Origin: Bacteroidota bacterium
GTDB taxonomy: Bacteria > Bacteroidota > Bacteroidia > Bacteroidales > JAAYUG01
Direction of reading: 5' to 3'
Assembly (NCBI GenBank): GCA_021812865.1
Contig: JAKAMP010000202.1
Coordinates: 1 to 5,899, forward strand
Length of the DNA: 5,899 nt
Position numbers and translations under genes: made by a program. The notes under the pieces are model-generated. The model did no database searches, had not been told where the DNA came from, and was given only the letters and a program-made list of their open reading frames with translations. Positions 1 through 5,899 of this stretch are shown piece by piece (positions within the stretch are counted from its first letter, which is position 1; each line of letters opens with the position of its first letter).

Positions 1-15
1 AATTCAATACCACGT

Positions 16-663
16 ATGCCAGAACTGATCGTAAAATATTTTCCAGGATTAACGTCCCGGCAGCTTGAACAGTTCAGGCAGATGGAACGCTTATACCGTG
101 ACTGGAACCAGAAAATCAATGTGATCTCGAGGAAGGACATCGGTCATTTTTATGAACATCATGTACTGCATTCCTTGGCCATTGCAAAATTCACCTCTTT
201 CACCCCCGGCACAACAATTCTTGATGCGGGTACAGGTGGCGGGTTCCCGGGAATACCGATGGCTGCAATGTTCCCGCAATGCCATTTCACCCTTGCTGAT
301 TCCATTGGAAAAAAGATCAGGGTGGTGCAGGAAATTTCACAGGCGCTCGGCCTCGGTAATGTAGAAGCTAAAGTTTCAAGAATCGAACAACTGAATAACC
401 GTTACGATTTCATTATAAGCCGCGCAGTTACTGCATTTCCTGACTTCGTGGGCTGGTGCCGCGGAAGAATCCTGCCCCAAAACCGCAATCCTCTGCCCAA
501 TGGCATGATCTACCTGAAAGGCGAAGATCTGGATGCTGAGAAGGCTTTGTATGGGGACAAACTCAAAATCGTGGACCTTTCCTCATGGTACACTGAACCA
601 TTCTTTGAAACCAAGAAACTGATTTACCTGCCTGCAATTTACTCAACAATAAGGCAAACTTGA
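16..663 (+). CDS. rsmG: RsmG (GidB), 16S rRNA (guanine527-N7)-methyltransferase
   Basis: RsmG methylates N7 of G527 in 16S rRNA in the cytoplasm, using S-adenosylmethionine; loss of the enzyme gives low-level streptomycin resistance in several bacteria (family knowledge). The 215-residue product has the usual family length and the expected landmarks in order: NVISRKD (about 35-41), HVLHSLAI (about 49-56), the SAM-binding glycine-rich loop DAGTGGGFPGIP (about 70-81), an acidic residue after the next strand (D95), and the SRAV motif (about 135-138) typical of RsmG. The ATG at 16 gives the expected N-terminus (MPELIVKYFPGLT), and no better start is visible in the 15 bases before it. Its promoter lies outside the window. 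The next gene, rpmH, has its own promoter-like box, so the two are probably not one operon. The gene appears intact. The identification is firm. Confidence 0.96.
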   Translation: MPELIVKYFPGLTSRQLEQFRQMERLYRDWNQKINVISRKDIGHFYEHHVLHSLAIAKFTSFTPGTTILDAGTGGGFPGIPMAAMFPQCHFTLADSIGKKIRVVQEISQALGLGNVEAKVSRIEQLNNRYDFIISRAVTAFPDFVGWCRGRILPQNRNPLPNGMIYLKGEDLDAEKALYGDKLKIVDLSSWYTEPFFETKKLIYLPAIYSTIRQT

Positions 664-747
664 TCGCCTTGCAACAGCATTCATATAAAATCAATCTCGA
701 AAACAGAATCTAAACTACTATTTATCAATATATTACAAACACTCAAC

Positions 748-782
748 AGGTTTTGAAACAAAAAACCGTCAAACCTTTTTTT
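748..782 (+). terminator. Weak intrinsic terminator candidate after rsmG
   Basis: AGGTTT (748-753) followed by GA (755-756) can pair with TCAAACCT (769-776) if one T is bulged, giving an 8-bp stem with a 12-nt A-rich loop, directly followed by seven T residues (776-782). The position is right for ending rsmG, about 85 bases after its stop. The stem is short and AT-rich, so it would be inefficient at best. It abuts the candidate rpmH -33 box at 780-783. Confidence 0.4.
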
Positions 783-807
783 GAAAATAAAAAAAATACT
801 ATTTTTG
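780..807 (+). promoter_or_regulatory. Candidate rpmH promoter of Bacteroidota type
   Basis: TATTTTTG (800-807) is an exact match to the Bacteroidota sigma-A -7 consensus TAnnTTTG. A TTTG (780-783) upstream could serve as the -33 element, but the 16-base spacer is shorter than the usual ~19. Transcription would start near 813-816, leaving a leader of about 70 bases before the rpmH start at 885. The -7 match is good; the -33 assignment is less certain. Confidence 0.6.
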
Positions 808-823
808 CGATCTCAATTTCAAA

Positions 824-848
824 CCAGTAACCCGTAAAAAGTTACCGG
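824..848 (+). promoter_or_regulatory. Small hairpin in the rpmH leader
   Basis: GTAAC (827-831) and GTTAC (841-845) are inverted around a 9-nt loop. CC (824-825) and GG (847-848) extend the stem across one A/C mismatch. The hairpin falls inside the predicted rpmH leader and is followed by a purine-rich stretch (847-860). Ribosomal protein leaders often carry control structures, but nothing here identifies a known one, and a stem this small may be chance. Confidence 0.25.
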
Positions 849-884
849 AGAGGAAAAAGAAACCTGACAGAAAACAATGCAATT

Positions 885-1043
885 ATGAAAAGGACATTTC
901 AGCCGTCACAGAGGAAAAGGAGAAACAAACATGGGTTCAGGGAGAGAATGGCCACTGCCAACGGGCGTAGGGTATTAGCTTCACGCAGGGCCAAAGGCAG
1001 AAAGAAACTTACCGTTTCCGACGAACCCAAGCATAAGGCATAA
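885..1043 (+). CDS. rpmH: 50S ribosomal protein L34 (bL34)
   Basis: This 52-residue, very basic protein is a structural component of the large ribosomal subunit that binds 23S rRNA. Translation from the ATG at 885 begins [20 protein letters not shown] and continues with [20 protein letters not shown], an unmistakable L34 signature. The tail [13 protein letters not shown] is a few residues longer than the E. coli protein. Position 33 of the [11 protein letters not shown] block is Ser where many L34 proteins have Arg, a mild substitution. An upstream ATG at 877 is in another frame and closes after three codons (MQL), so 885 is the start. The gene looks like a single transcription unit with its own promoter box (800-807) and strong terminator (1064-1100). 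rnpA, its partner in many bacteria, is not next to it. Confidence 0.97.
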   Translation: MKRTFQPSQRKRRNKHGFRERMATANGRRVLASRRAKGRKKLTVSDEPKHKA

Positions 1044-1063
1044 TCTTATACAGATATACATTC

Positions 1064-1100
1064 AACCAAGGCATCTGAAACAGGGTTGCCTTGGTTTTTT
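1064..1100 (+). terminator. Strong intrinsic terminator after rpmH
   Basis: AACCAAGGCA (1064-1073) and TGCCTTGGTT (1087-1096) form a perfect 10-bp stem around a 13-nt loop. The T run 1095-1100 follows at once and continues as ATTTTATATA. It begins 20 bases after the rpmH stop codon and should separate rpmH from the glycosyltransferase gene that follows. Confidence 0.92.
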
Positions 1101-1192
1101 ATTTTATATACCTGAATCTTCAGAAAGCAGATTGCCGGTATACTAACTTGTGAACCTCCTGCCCTCCTGGTTCAATTTCGAAATACATTTTC

Positions 1193-1200
1193 TATCTTTA
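1193..1200 (+). promoter_or_regulatory. Candidate -7 box ahead of the GT2 glycosyltransferase gene
   Basis: TATCTTTA (1193-1200) matches the Bacteroidota -7 consensus TAnnTTTG except for the last base. It would place transcription start near 1206-1209 and leave a leader of under 30 bases. No clear TTTG is seen about 19 bases upstream. A promoter is expected here because a strong terminator precedes the gene. The exact box is a moderate guess. Confidence 0.38.
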
Positions 1201-1234
1201 CCACAATTGAGCTTAACCCGAACCATCCCCGTCT

Positions 1235-2182
1235 ATGAGTGCACCCACCCTGGCCCTTATTCTGCCCTGCTACAATGAACAGGATGCTTTAAGTCACACG
1301 TCAGTTGCGCTGAATGAACTGATGCAAAGGCTCATGCAAACCGGCCGCATTGCCGCTGATTCATTCGTTCTTTTTGTTGACGACGGCAGCAGGGATAAAA
1401 CCTGGAGCGTCATTGCCGAACTTCACCAGCAGAATGGAATGTTCAGGGGACTGAAGCTTTCCACGAACTTTGGTCACCAGAACGCTTTACTGGCGGGCAT
1501 GCACGCGGTGAACGGCAAGGTGGACTGCGCCATTACCATTGATGCGGACCTTCAGGATGACCCTGCCACCATCGAAGAGATGATTGAGGAATTCCGCAAC
1601 GGCAGCGCCATTGTATATGGTGTGCGTTCCAGCCGCGACAAGGACAGCTTCTTCAAAAAAATAACCGCCCGTTTCTTCTATCGCCTGCTGAAATTCATGA
1701 AGGTAAAAACGGTATACGACCATGCCGATTTCCGGCTGATGAGCCGGCAGGTGATCAGCGAAATATGCCGTTTCAAAGAAGTGAACCTGTACCTGCGGGG
1801 TATTTTCCCGCTGATGGGATTTCCCAGCAGCACCGTTTACTACGAAAGAAAGGAGCGCATTGCCGGCACCACCAAGTACCCGCTCAGGAAAATGATGTCG
1901 TTTGCCTGGGATGGCATTACCTCATTTTCGACCTTTCCCCTCCGGCTGATCTTCCTGTTGGGCTTCCTGATTTTCATCATATCGATCGTACTCATGGTTT
2001 GGGCCTTCATCCCTGTGCTCGATCAGAAAGCTGTTCCGGGCTGGGCCTCCACCGTGCTGCCCATCCTGTTTTTCGGCGGACTGCAGATGATCAGCCTGGG
2101 CATCATTGGCGAGTACCTTGGAAAGATTTACCACGAAGTGAAGGAGCGTCCCCGTTTTATCATTGAAAAAGAACTGAACTGA
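1235..2182 (+). CDS. Family 2 glycosyltransferase, polyprenyl-phosphate sugar synthase type (DPM1/GtrB-like)
   Basis: Enzymes of this type transfer a sugar from a nucleotide donor to polyprenyl (undecaprenyl) phosphate on the cytosolic membrane face; the carrier-linked sugar is then used by periplasmic GT-C enzymes. The 315-residue product shows the full motif set: LPCYNEQ (about 10-16), VDDGS (48-52), STNFGHQNALLAGM (76-89), the metal-binding DADLQDDP (103-110), ADFRLMSR (about 163-170), RGIFPLMGF (about 187-195) and the RIAGTTKYPLRKM segment (about 207-219). Two C-terminal membrane helices follow (about 234-258 and 272-291), then the conserved juxtamembrane GEYLGKIYHEVKERPRF. All catalytic motifs are intact. 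The start at 1235 gives a standard N-terminus. Its stop overlaps the start of the methyltransferase gene, implying co-translation. The sugar transferred (glucose, mannose, other) cannot be read from the sequence. Confidence 0.92.
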   Translation: MSAPTLALILPCYNEQDALSHTSVALNELMQRLMQTGRIAADSFVLFVDDGSRDKTWSVIAELHQQNGMFRGLKLSTNFGHQNALLAGMHAVNGKVDCAITIDADLQDDPATIEEMIEEFRNGSAIVYGVRSSRDKDSFFKKITARFFYRLLKFMKVKTVYDHADFRLMSRQVISEICRFKEVNLYLRGIFPLMGFPSSTVYYERKERIAGTTKYPLRKMMSFAWDGITSFSTFPLRLIFLLGFLIFIISIVLMVWAFIPVLDQKAVPGWASTVLPILFFGGLQMISLGIIGEYLGKIYHEVKERPRFIIEKELN

Positions 2183-2994
2183 TGGCAGAAATGAACCAGG
2201 ATATATTGCAGAAGGAAGAACAGTTTCATGATTCGTGGGCTGAAACCATCGATGTGGATAACCTCCCGGTAGATGAATTCTTTGAAGCCTGCACTGCGCC
2301 TGAAAACCGTTGGTTGCTTGAAAAACTGGGCGACCTCACCGGCAGGAAAGTGCTTGAGCTGGGCTGCGGAGCCGGTGAAGCCTCCATTTACCTCGCCAAG
2401 AAAGGCGCCGATGTTACCGCCACCGATCTATCGGGCGGCATGCTCAAAGTGGTGGAAAGACTGGCAAAAAAACATGACGTATCGGTAAAAACCCATAAGA
2501 CCGATGCCGACCAGATCGATTTTCCCGACGGAACCTTCGATATTGTATATGCCGCCAACCTGCTGCACCATGTGGACATCGGCAAAACGCTGGACGAAGC
2601 CTGCAGGGTACTTAAACCCGGAGGTATTTTTTGCTCCTGGGATCCCATTGCCCATAACCCCGCCATCAACGTGTACCGGAGAATTGCCACCGAGGTGCGC
2701 ACCGAAGACGAGCACCCCCTCCGGATGAAAGACCTGAAGCTTTTTTCTAAACATTTCTCCAAGGTTGAATACGCTACGTTCTGGTTCTTCACGCTCTGGA
2801 TTTTTATCCGCTTCTATTTTATCGAGCGGGTCGATCCCAACAAAGAGCGATACTGGAAAAAAATCATTACCGAACACCAAAAGCTTGAACCCCGCTACAA
2901 CCGGCTGGAACGCCTCGACAGGAGATTCTTCCGGCTGTTCCCCTTCCTGCGCCGTTATGCATGGAATATTGCGGTGATTGCCACGAAGGGGTGA
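2182..2994 (+). CDS. Class I SAM-dependent methyltransferase, probably membrane-associated
   Basis: The 270-residue protein has a Rossmann-type methyltransferase core (Methyltransf_11-like). SAM motif I is VLELGCGAG (about 57-65), the acidic residue of motif II is in VTATDLS (D82), and FPDGTFDIVYAANLLHHVD (about 114-132) is the usual motif IV region, followed by ACRVLKPGGIF (about 140-150). The C-terminal part is less typical: an aromatic, hydrophobic stretch (about 196-214, rich in F, W, I and Y), then a basic region with many Arg and Lys ending near KG270. This suggests contact with the membrane or a lipid-linked substrate, but that is inference. The ATG overlaps the stop of the GT2 gene by one base (TGATG), so the two are probably translationally coupled and act in one pathway. 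The acceptor is unknown; a glycan, polyprenyl-linked sugar or quinone-like lipid are all possible. No clear terminator follows the gene. Confidence 0.87.
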   Translation: MAEMNQDILQKEEQFHDSWAETIDVDNLPVDEFFEACTAPENRWLLEKLGDLTGRKVLELGCGAGEASIYLAKKGADVTATDLSGGMLKVVERLAKKHDVSVKTHKTDADQIDFPDGTFDIVYAANLLHHVDIGKTLDEACRVLKPGGIFCSWDPIAHNPAINVYRRIATEVRTEDEHPLRMKDLKLFSKHFSKVEYATFWFFTLWIFIRFYFIERVDPNKERYWKKIITEHQKLEPRYNRLERLDRRFFRLFPFLRRYAWNIAVIATKG

Positions 2995-3058
2995 TGATTT
3001 GTTCCGGATACGAAGTTTAAAAGTTAAGATATCACCAAACAAGCATTCTTCAGGGCTG

Positions 3059-3088
3059 TTGGCTATTAGCTTTTGGCTATTGGCTATT
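3059..3088. repeat. Three copies of TTGGCTATT
   Basis: TTGGCTATT occurs at 3059-3067, 3073-3081 and 3080-3088; the last two share two bases, and the related TTAGC follows the first. It is low-complexity intergenic DNA of a kind seen in Bacteroidota genomes (from memory, not searched). Whether it is mobile, structural or neutral cannot be told from one locus. Confidence 0.65.
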
Positions 3089-3144
3089 GAACGGACGATT
3101 TTCATCCTCCCAAGGAAATTTCAAAGCAATGGTCTGTCCATCGT

Positions 3145-3180
3145 TTGACAATGGAATGTCAATCGAATGTCAATCGAATG
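3145..3180. repeat. Inverted repeat fused to an 11-bp tandem repeat
   Basis: TTGACA (3145-3150) and TGTCAA (3157-3162) form a 6-bp inverted repeat around a 6-base spacer. The right arm lies in AATGTCAATCG, which is repeated head to tail at 3155-3165 and 3166-3176 with a partial third copy AATG at 3177-3180. An 11-bp period is about one DNA helical turn. It could be an operator about 135-170 bases before the following start codon, or simple slippage. Confidence 0.6.
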
Positions 3181-3196
3181 ACATCCGGAGGATTGC

Positions 3197-3204
3197 TATT
3201 TTTA
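3197..3204 (+). promoter_or_regulatory. Weak -7 box candidate for the GT-C gene
   Basis: TATTTTTA (3197-3204) differs from TAnnTTTG only in the last base and sits in a context like the rpmH box. No TTTG is found at the expected -33 distance. If real, the leader would be about 100 bases, and the tandem repeat would end 16 bases upstream of the box, where an activator could sit. Confidence 0.22.
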
Positions 3205-3312
3205 CGTTCCTGAATCCGGTTACTGTTTGAATGTTTACGCTTCCTTCCCCTGAATCCTTTTGGAGAATATTTTATACCTTCGGCCTTTCATTTTGTATAC
3301 AATACCGAACCG

Positions 3313-5899
3313 ATGAAAAAACAGCATAAGGATATCAACCGGAAACAGCAACAACCTTTAGTCTCCCTTTCACTGATCGTCACAGGAAACCTTAATTCCT
3401 CATCCTGGCAGGCGCTCTCTGAGTCCATACAGAAACTCAAACCGGAGTATACCGACATTTTTGAGATTATTACTGAGAAACCAGATTCCGCTCAGGCCGC
3501 TGCCTGGGAAAACGAATCCACCCGGCAACTATCGGGAAAGGACAACCTGACATACATTGATGCTGCCTCCAGCTCACTGGAATATATACAGACAGCCACC
3601 CGCGAGGCTAAATCCGAATATGTTGCGTACCTGGATGCCAGCCTGATGGAGAGGTCGTTCAACATCAACGACCTGTTGGCGCTATGCCAGAAGGAGTTCA
3701 TACCTGACACCCTGCTCGACCTTCATTTTCAGAATGAGGAGCTGCTCCGGAAGAAAGAAATCCCTATGCGGTCCATCTTCGCTCTTTCGTCTGCTGCAGC
3801 CAAATACATGGCAGAGGCGATTCCGGACAACGCCCAGGATTTCAGGTATTCATTGAATTTCCTGTTCAACAGGCTTGATATTCCGTCAAAATCTCTTGTT
3901 ATTCACCAGAATTCCCCTTTCGATGAAAGCAAGGTATATACCGTGTTCGGCAAACCCGGCTACTTTGCCTCCCGAAGGCTGAAAATGAAAAACTCTCTGA
4001 ACTGGTTCTTCACTGTTCCTGTAAGAGAACTGAAAAACAAGCCCGAATGGCGCTATCTTGCAGCCTATGGAAATTCCATCAACCGGCTGATCTTTGTCTC
4101 CCTTGCCATAGCGCTTTTCATTGCTATGCCCCTGTTGAGCCTCAACACCAGCATCTCGGGCGATGAGGACAAGCACGTTTTCCAGGCCAAATCGGTATAT
4201 AACTATTTTGCCACCGGAGGAAAAGACAAATCATACATGAAGGATATCTGGGGTCCCTTTTATGCATACCCCATTTCTTTCGATGTGGCCATGCACATCC
4301 TTACACAGGTTTTTAAGATTGATCACATTTACGAATTCAGGCACGTGTTCAATTCATGGATGGGCTGGCTTGCTATACTCTTTGCGGGATTACTGGCCAT
4401 GCGCATCGCAAGCTGGAGGGCGGGAATTGTCGCTATGCTCTTCCTGTTCCTCACCCCGTCATTCCTGGGACATTCTTACAATAACCCCAAAGACATACCC
4501 TTTGCTTTTGGCTATATCTTCTCCCTCTATTATATTTTTCAGATGGTGAAGGAATTCCCCAGGTTCAGGAACCGCACGATCATTCTCATGGCCCTCAGTA
4601 TAGGCATAGCGTTGAATGTACGAAGCGGGGGCTTGCTCCTGATTGCCTACCTGGGCTTTTTTGTAGGACTGGCATATCTTTTCAGCATGAAGATCAAACA
4701 AATGTTTTCTGCGGAAGGGATCAGGCTTGCCAAAAAAACGCTTCTCATTCTCCTGGGTATCATTGTTTCGGGCTATATCCTGGGCATCATGTTCTGGCCC
4801 TATGCCCTCGAGCATCCCATCAGGGGACCGCTCGACGCATTGTCCATCATGACCAACTTCACCGTGAGCCTCAGGCAGATATTCGAAGGGAAATTCATCT
4901 GGTCCGACCATGTACCCTGGTACTACTCTTTGAAATACATCCTTATTACCGTTCCGCTGGTAGTCTTCCTTGGCCTGTTCTTTTTCTTCATGCTTTTGCC
5001 CAGACTTGCCAGTAAAGGAAACCGACTGTGGATGTTCATGATCTTCTTCACCTTTGCATTCCCGGTTTTCTGGGTGATCTACCAGAAATCGAACGTATAC
5101 GGCGGATGGCGTCACCTGCTCTTCGCCTACACTATGCTTGTAGTTGCCAGCGCAGTGGGCACAGAAGCTTTCCTGCGGCTGTTCAGCAAAAAATCTCTCC
5201 GGCTCGTTGCCGCAGTGCCCTTTGTGGCGCTCTCGGTTAGTCCGGCCCTGCATATCATCCGTAACCACCCAGACGAATACATTTATTACAATGAACTTAT
5301 CGGCGGGGTGGACAAGGCTTACGGCAACTATGAAACCGACTACTATTACCACAGCGTGCGGCAGGCCTGCCTCTGGCTGAAGGACAAAATCAATTCCGAT
5401 CCGCAGTTAAAGAACAGGAAAATCATCATTGCCAGCAATTTCACTCCTGCCGTGTCATATTACTTCAGAGATATGAAAGACAGCGTAAAAATTATCTATG
5501 TGAGGTATTACGATCGCGGAGAATACGACTGGGACTTTGCCATCCTGGCCAACAGCTATGTGAACCCATACCAGCTCAGGAAGAACCTGTGGCCCCCAAA
5601 GAACACCATTCATGAGGTGAAGGTAGACGATGTGCCTATCTGTGCCGTGGTTGAACGGAAGAACAAGGAGGATTTTTATGGATACCAGGAATTGGATAAG
5701 AAGCAATACCCGCTGGCTATACCCACCCTTCAGCAAGCTGTACAGTTCGATCCGCGCAACGAGGCAGCCCTGCTCGATCTCGCCAAGGCATATATGGATG
5801 TGGGACAGTCCGATACAGCCCTTATGTACATTGATCAGTGCCTGAAAGTGTATCCCGATTACGACAAGGCGCTGAACCTGATGGGGATTGCTTACATGA
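3313..5899 (+). CDS. GT-C membrane glycosyltransferase with degenerate GT2-like N-terminal domain and C-terminal TPR repeats (3' partial)
   Basis: The frame is open from the ATG at 3313 through the window end (862 codons, no stop), so the C-terminus is missing. An in-frame stop at 3211-3213 and no other ATG fix the start. Three parts are visible. Residues 1-255 are soluble and follow a GT2 pattern: a first strand VSLSLIVTG, then EIITE, and YVAYLDASLM (103-112) where a DXD motif would be expected; the catalytic residues are absent. Residues about 259-648 carry roughly 11 membrane segments. The first periplasmic loop holds SGDEDKHVF (282-290), whose acidic residues suit the GT-C catalytic position. 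Further family-type blocks are LGHSYNNPKDIPF (385-397), WYYSLKYI (536-543) and GGWRHLLFAY (597-606). After the membrane part come EYIYYNELIGG (655-665), as in GT39-like proteins, and TPR-type helices from about 797 (PTLQQAVQFDPRNEAALLDL). With 11 segments the tail would be periplasmic. GT-C enzymes use polyprenyl-linked sugars, which fits the upstream GT2 enzyme. The acceptor is unknown. Confidence 0.9.
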   Translation, partial: MKKQHKDINRKQQQPLVSLSLIVTGNLNSSSWQALSESIQKLKPEYTDIFEIITEKPDSAQAAAWENESTRQLSGKDNLTYIDAASSSLEYIQTATREAKSEYVAYLDASLMERSFNINDLLALCQKEFIPDTLLDLHFQNEELLRKKEIPMRSIFALSSAAAKYMAEAIPDNAQDFRYSLNFLFNRLDIPSKSLVIHQNSPFDESKVYTVFGKPGYFASRRLKMKNSLNWFFTVPVRELKNKPEWRYLAAYGNSINRLIFVSLAIALFIAMPLLSLNTSISGDEDKHVFQAKSVYNYFATGGKDKSYMKDIWGPFYAYPISFDVAMHILTQVFKIDHIYEFRHVFNSWMGWLAILFAGLLAMRIASWRAGIVAMLFLFLTPSFLGHSYNNPKDIPFAFGYIFSLYYIFQMVKEFPRFRNRTIILMALSIGIALNVRSGGLLLIAYLGFFVGLAYLFSMKIKQMFSAEGIRLAKKTLLILLGIIVSGYILGIMFWPYALEHPIRGPLDALSIMTNFTVSLRQIFEGKFIWSDHVPWYYSLKYILITVPLVVFLGLFFFFMLLPRLASKGNRLWMFMIFFTFAFPVFWVIYQKSNVYGGWRHLLFAYTMLVVASAVGTEAFLRLFSKKSLRLVAAVPFVALSVSPALHIIRNHPDEYIYYNELIGGVDKAYGNYETDYYYHSVRQACLWLKDKINSDPQLKNRKIIIASNFTPAVSYYFRDMKDSVKIIYVRYYDRGEYDWDFAILANSYVNPYQLRKNLWPPKNTIHEVKVDDVPICAVVERKNKEDFYGYQELDKKQYPLAIPTLQQAVQFDPRNEAALLDLAKAYMDVGQSDTALMYIDQCLKVYPDYDKALNLMGIAYM

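Larger units (their letters stand above)
2995..3312. other. Gene-free spacer with short direct repeats
   Basis: These 318 bases hold no gene that can be supported. The longest + strand reading frame is 33 codons (3129-3230) and resembles nothing recognised. The spacer carries three copies of a 9-bp repeat (3059-3088), an AAGTTTAA/AAGTTAA near-repeat (about 3013-3027), an inverted repeat merged with an 11-bp tandem repeat (3145-3180), and a weak -7-like box (3197-3204). No convincing terminator for the upstream unit was found. Confidence 0.7.

Noticed and set aside
1765..2166. Second + strand frame of 133 codons inside the GT2 gene
   Set aside because: Out of frame with the conserved GT2 motifs and without recognisable features; a shadow frame.
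2990..3036. GGTGAT/ATCACC inverted repeat after the methyltransferase as a terminator
   Set aside because: Only 6 bp with a 35-base loop that begins inside the stop codon region, and no T run follows.
2428..3105. Long reverse-strand open frame (225 codons) opposite the methyltransferase
   Set aside because: It lies almost wholly antisense to a gene with clear SAM-binding motifs, and its first residues come from the spacer repeats (IANSQKLIANS). No recognisable domain.
3104..3193. ATCCTCC and GGAGGAT as distant inverted arms in the spacer
   Set aside because: Seven matching bases about 76 bases apart are easily explained by chance, and pairing does not extend.
3129..3230. 33-codon frame in the spacer before the GT-C gene
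   Set aside because: Overlaps the tandem repeat and has no resemblance to known small proteins; length is within chance expectation.
4459..5352. Reverse-strand open frame of 297 codons inside the GT-C gene
   Set aside because: Antisense to conserved membrane segments; its composition (His, Glu, Gln and Lys rich, no domain) is what a mirror of a hydrophobic coding frame gives.
1..5899. CRISPR array, tRNA or rRNA genes, insertion sequence or defence system
   Set aside because: No regularly spaced repeats, cloverleaf-like segments, transposase motifs or defence-type domains were seen on either strand.

Overview
The window looks like chromosomal DNA of a member of the Bacteroidota. The evidence is a Bacteroidota-like RsmG, a 52-residue L34 with the extended C-terminal tail, no Shine-Dalgarno motif next to the start codons, AT-rich intergenic DNA between roughly 50% GC genes, and promoter-like TAnnTTTG boxes, including a good TATTTTTG ahead of rpmH. 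All recognised genes lie on the + strand. Genus cannot be fixed from sequence reading alone.

Layout. (1) 16-663 is rsmG (16S rRNA m7G527 methyltransferase). (2) 664-884 is an AT-rich gap with a weak terminator-like hairpin that runs directly into a candidate rpmH promoter, followed by a leader with a small hairpin. (3) 885-1043 is rpmH (ribosomal protein L34), closed by a strong intrinsic terminator at 1064-1100. (4) 1235-2994 is a two-gene unit: a family 2 polyprenyl-phosphate glycosyltransferase of the DPM1/GtrB type and a class I SAM methyltransferase whose start codon overlaps the upstream stop (TGATG). (5) 2995-3312 is a gene-free spacer with two kinds of short direct repeats. (6) 3313 to the window end is a large open reading frame cut by the window edge (862 codons visible). 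It is a multi-pass GT-C glycosyltransferase with a cytosolic N-terminal domain that resembles a GT2 enzyme stripped of its catalytic motifs, and with TPR repeats after the last membrane segment.

How the genes fit together. The first part is ribosome housekeeping. The second part looks like lipid-linked sugar metabolism. The GT2 enzyme would load a sugar onto polyprenyl phosphate on the cytosolic face, and GT-C enzymes typically use such carriers as donors on the periplasmic face. The GT2 enzyme, the methyltransferase and the GT-C fusion could therefore act on one cell-envelope glycan or glycoconjugate. This link is inferred from families and proximity. No substrate can be read from the sequence. 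The most unusual item is the three-part architecture of the last gene: pseudo-GT2 domain, GT-C membrane core, TPR tail.
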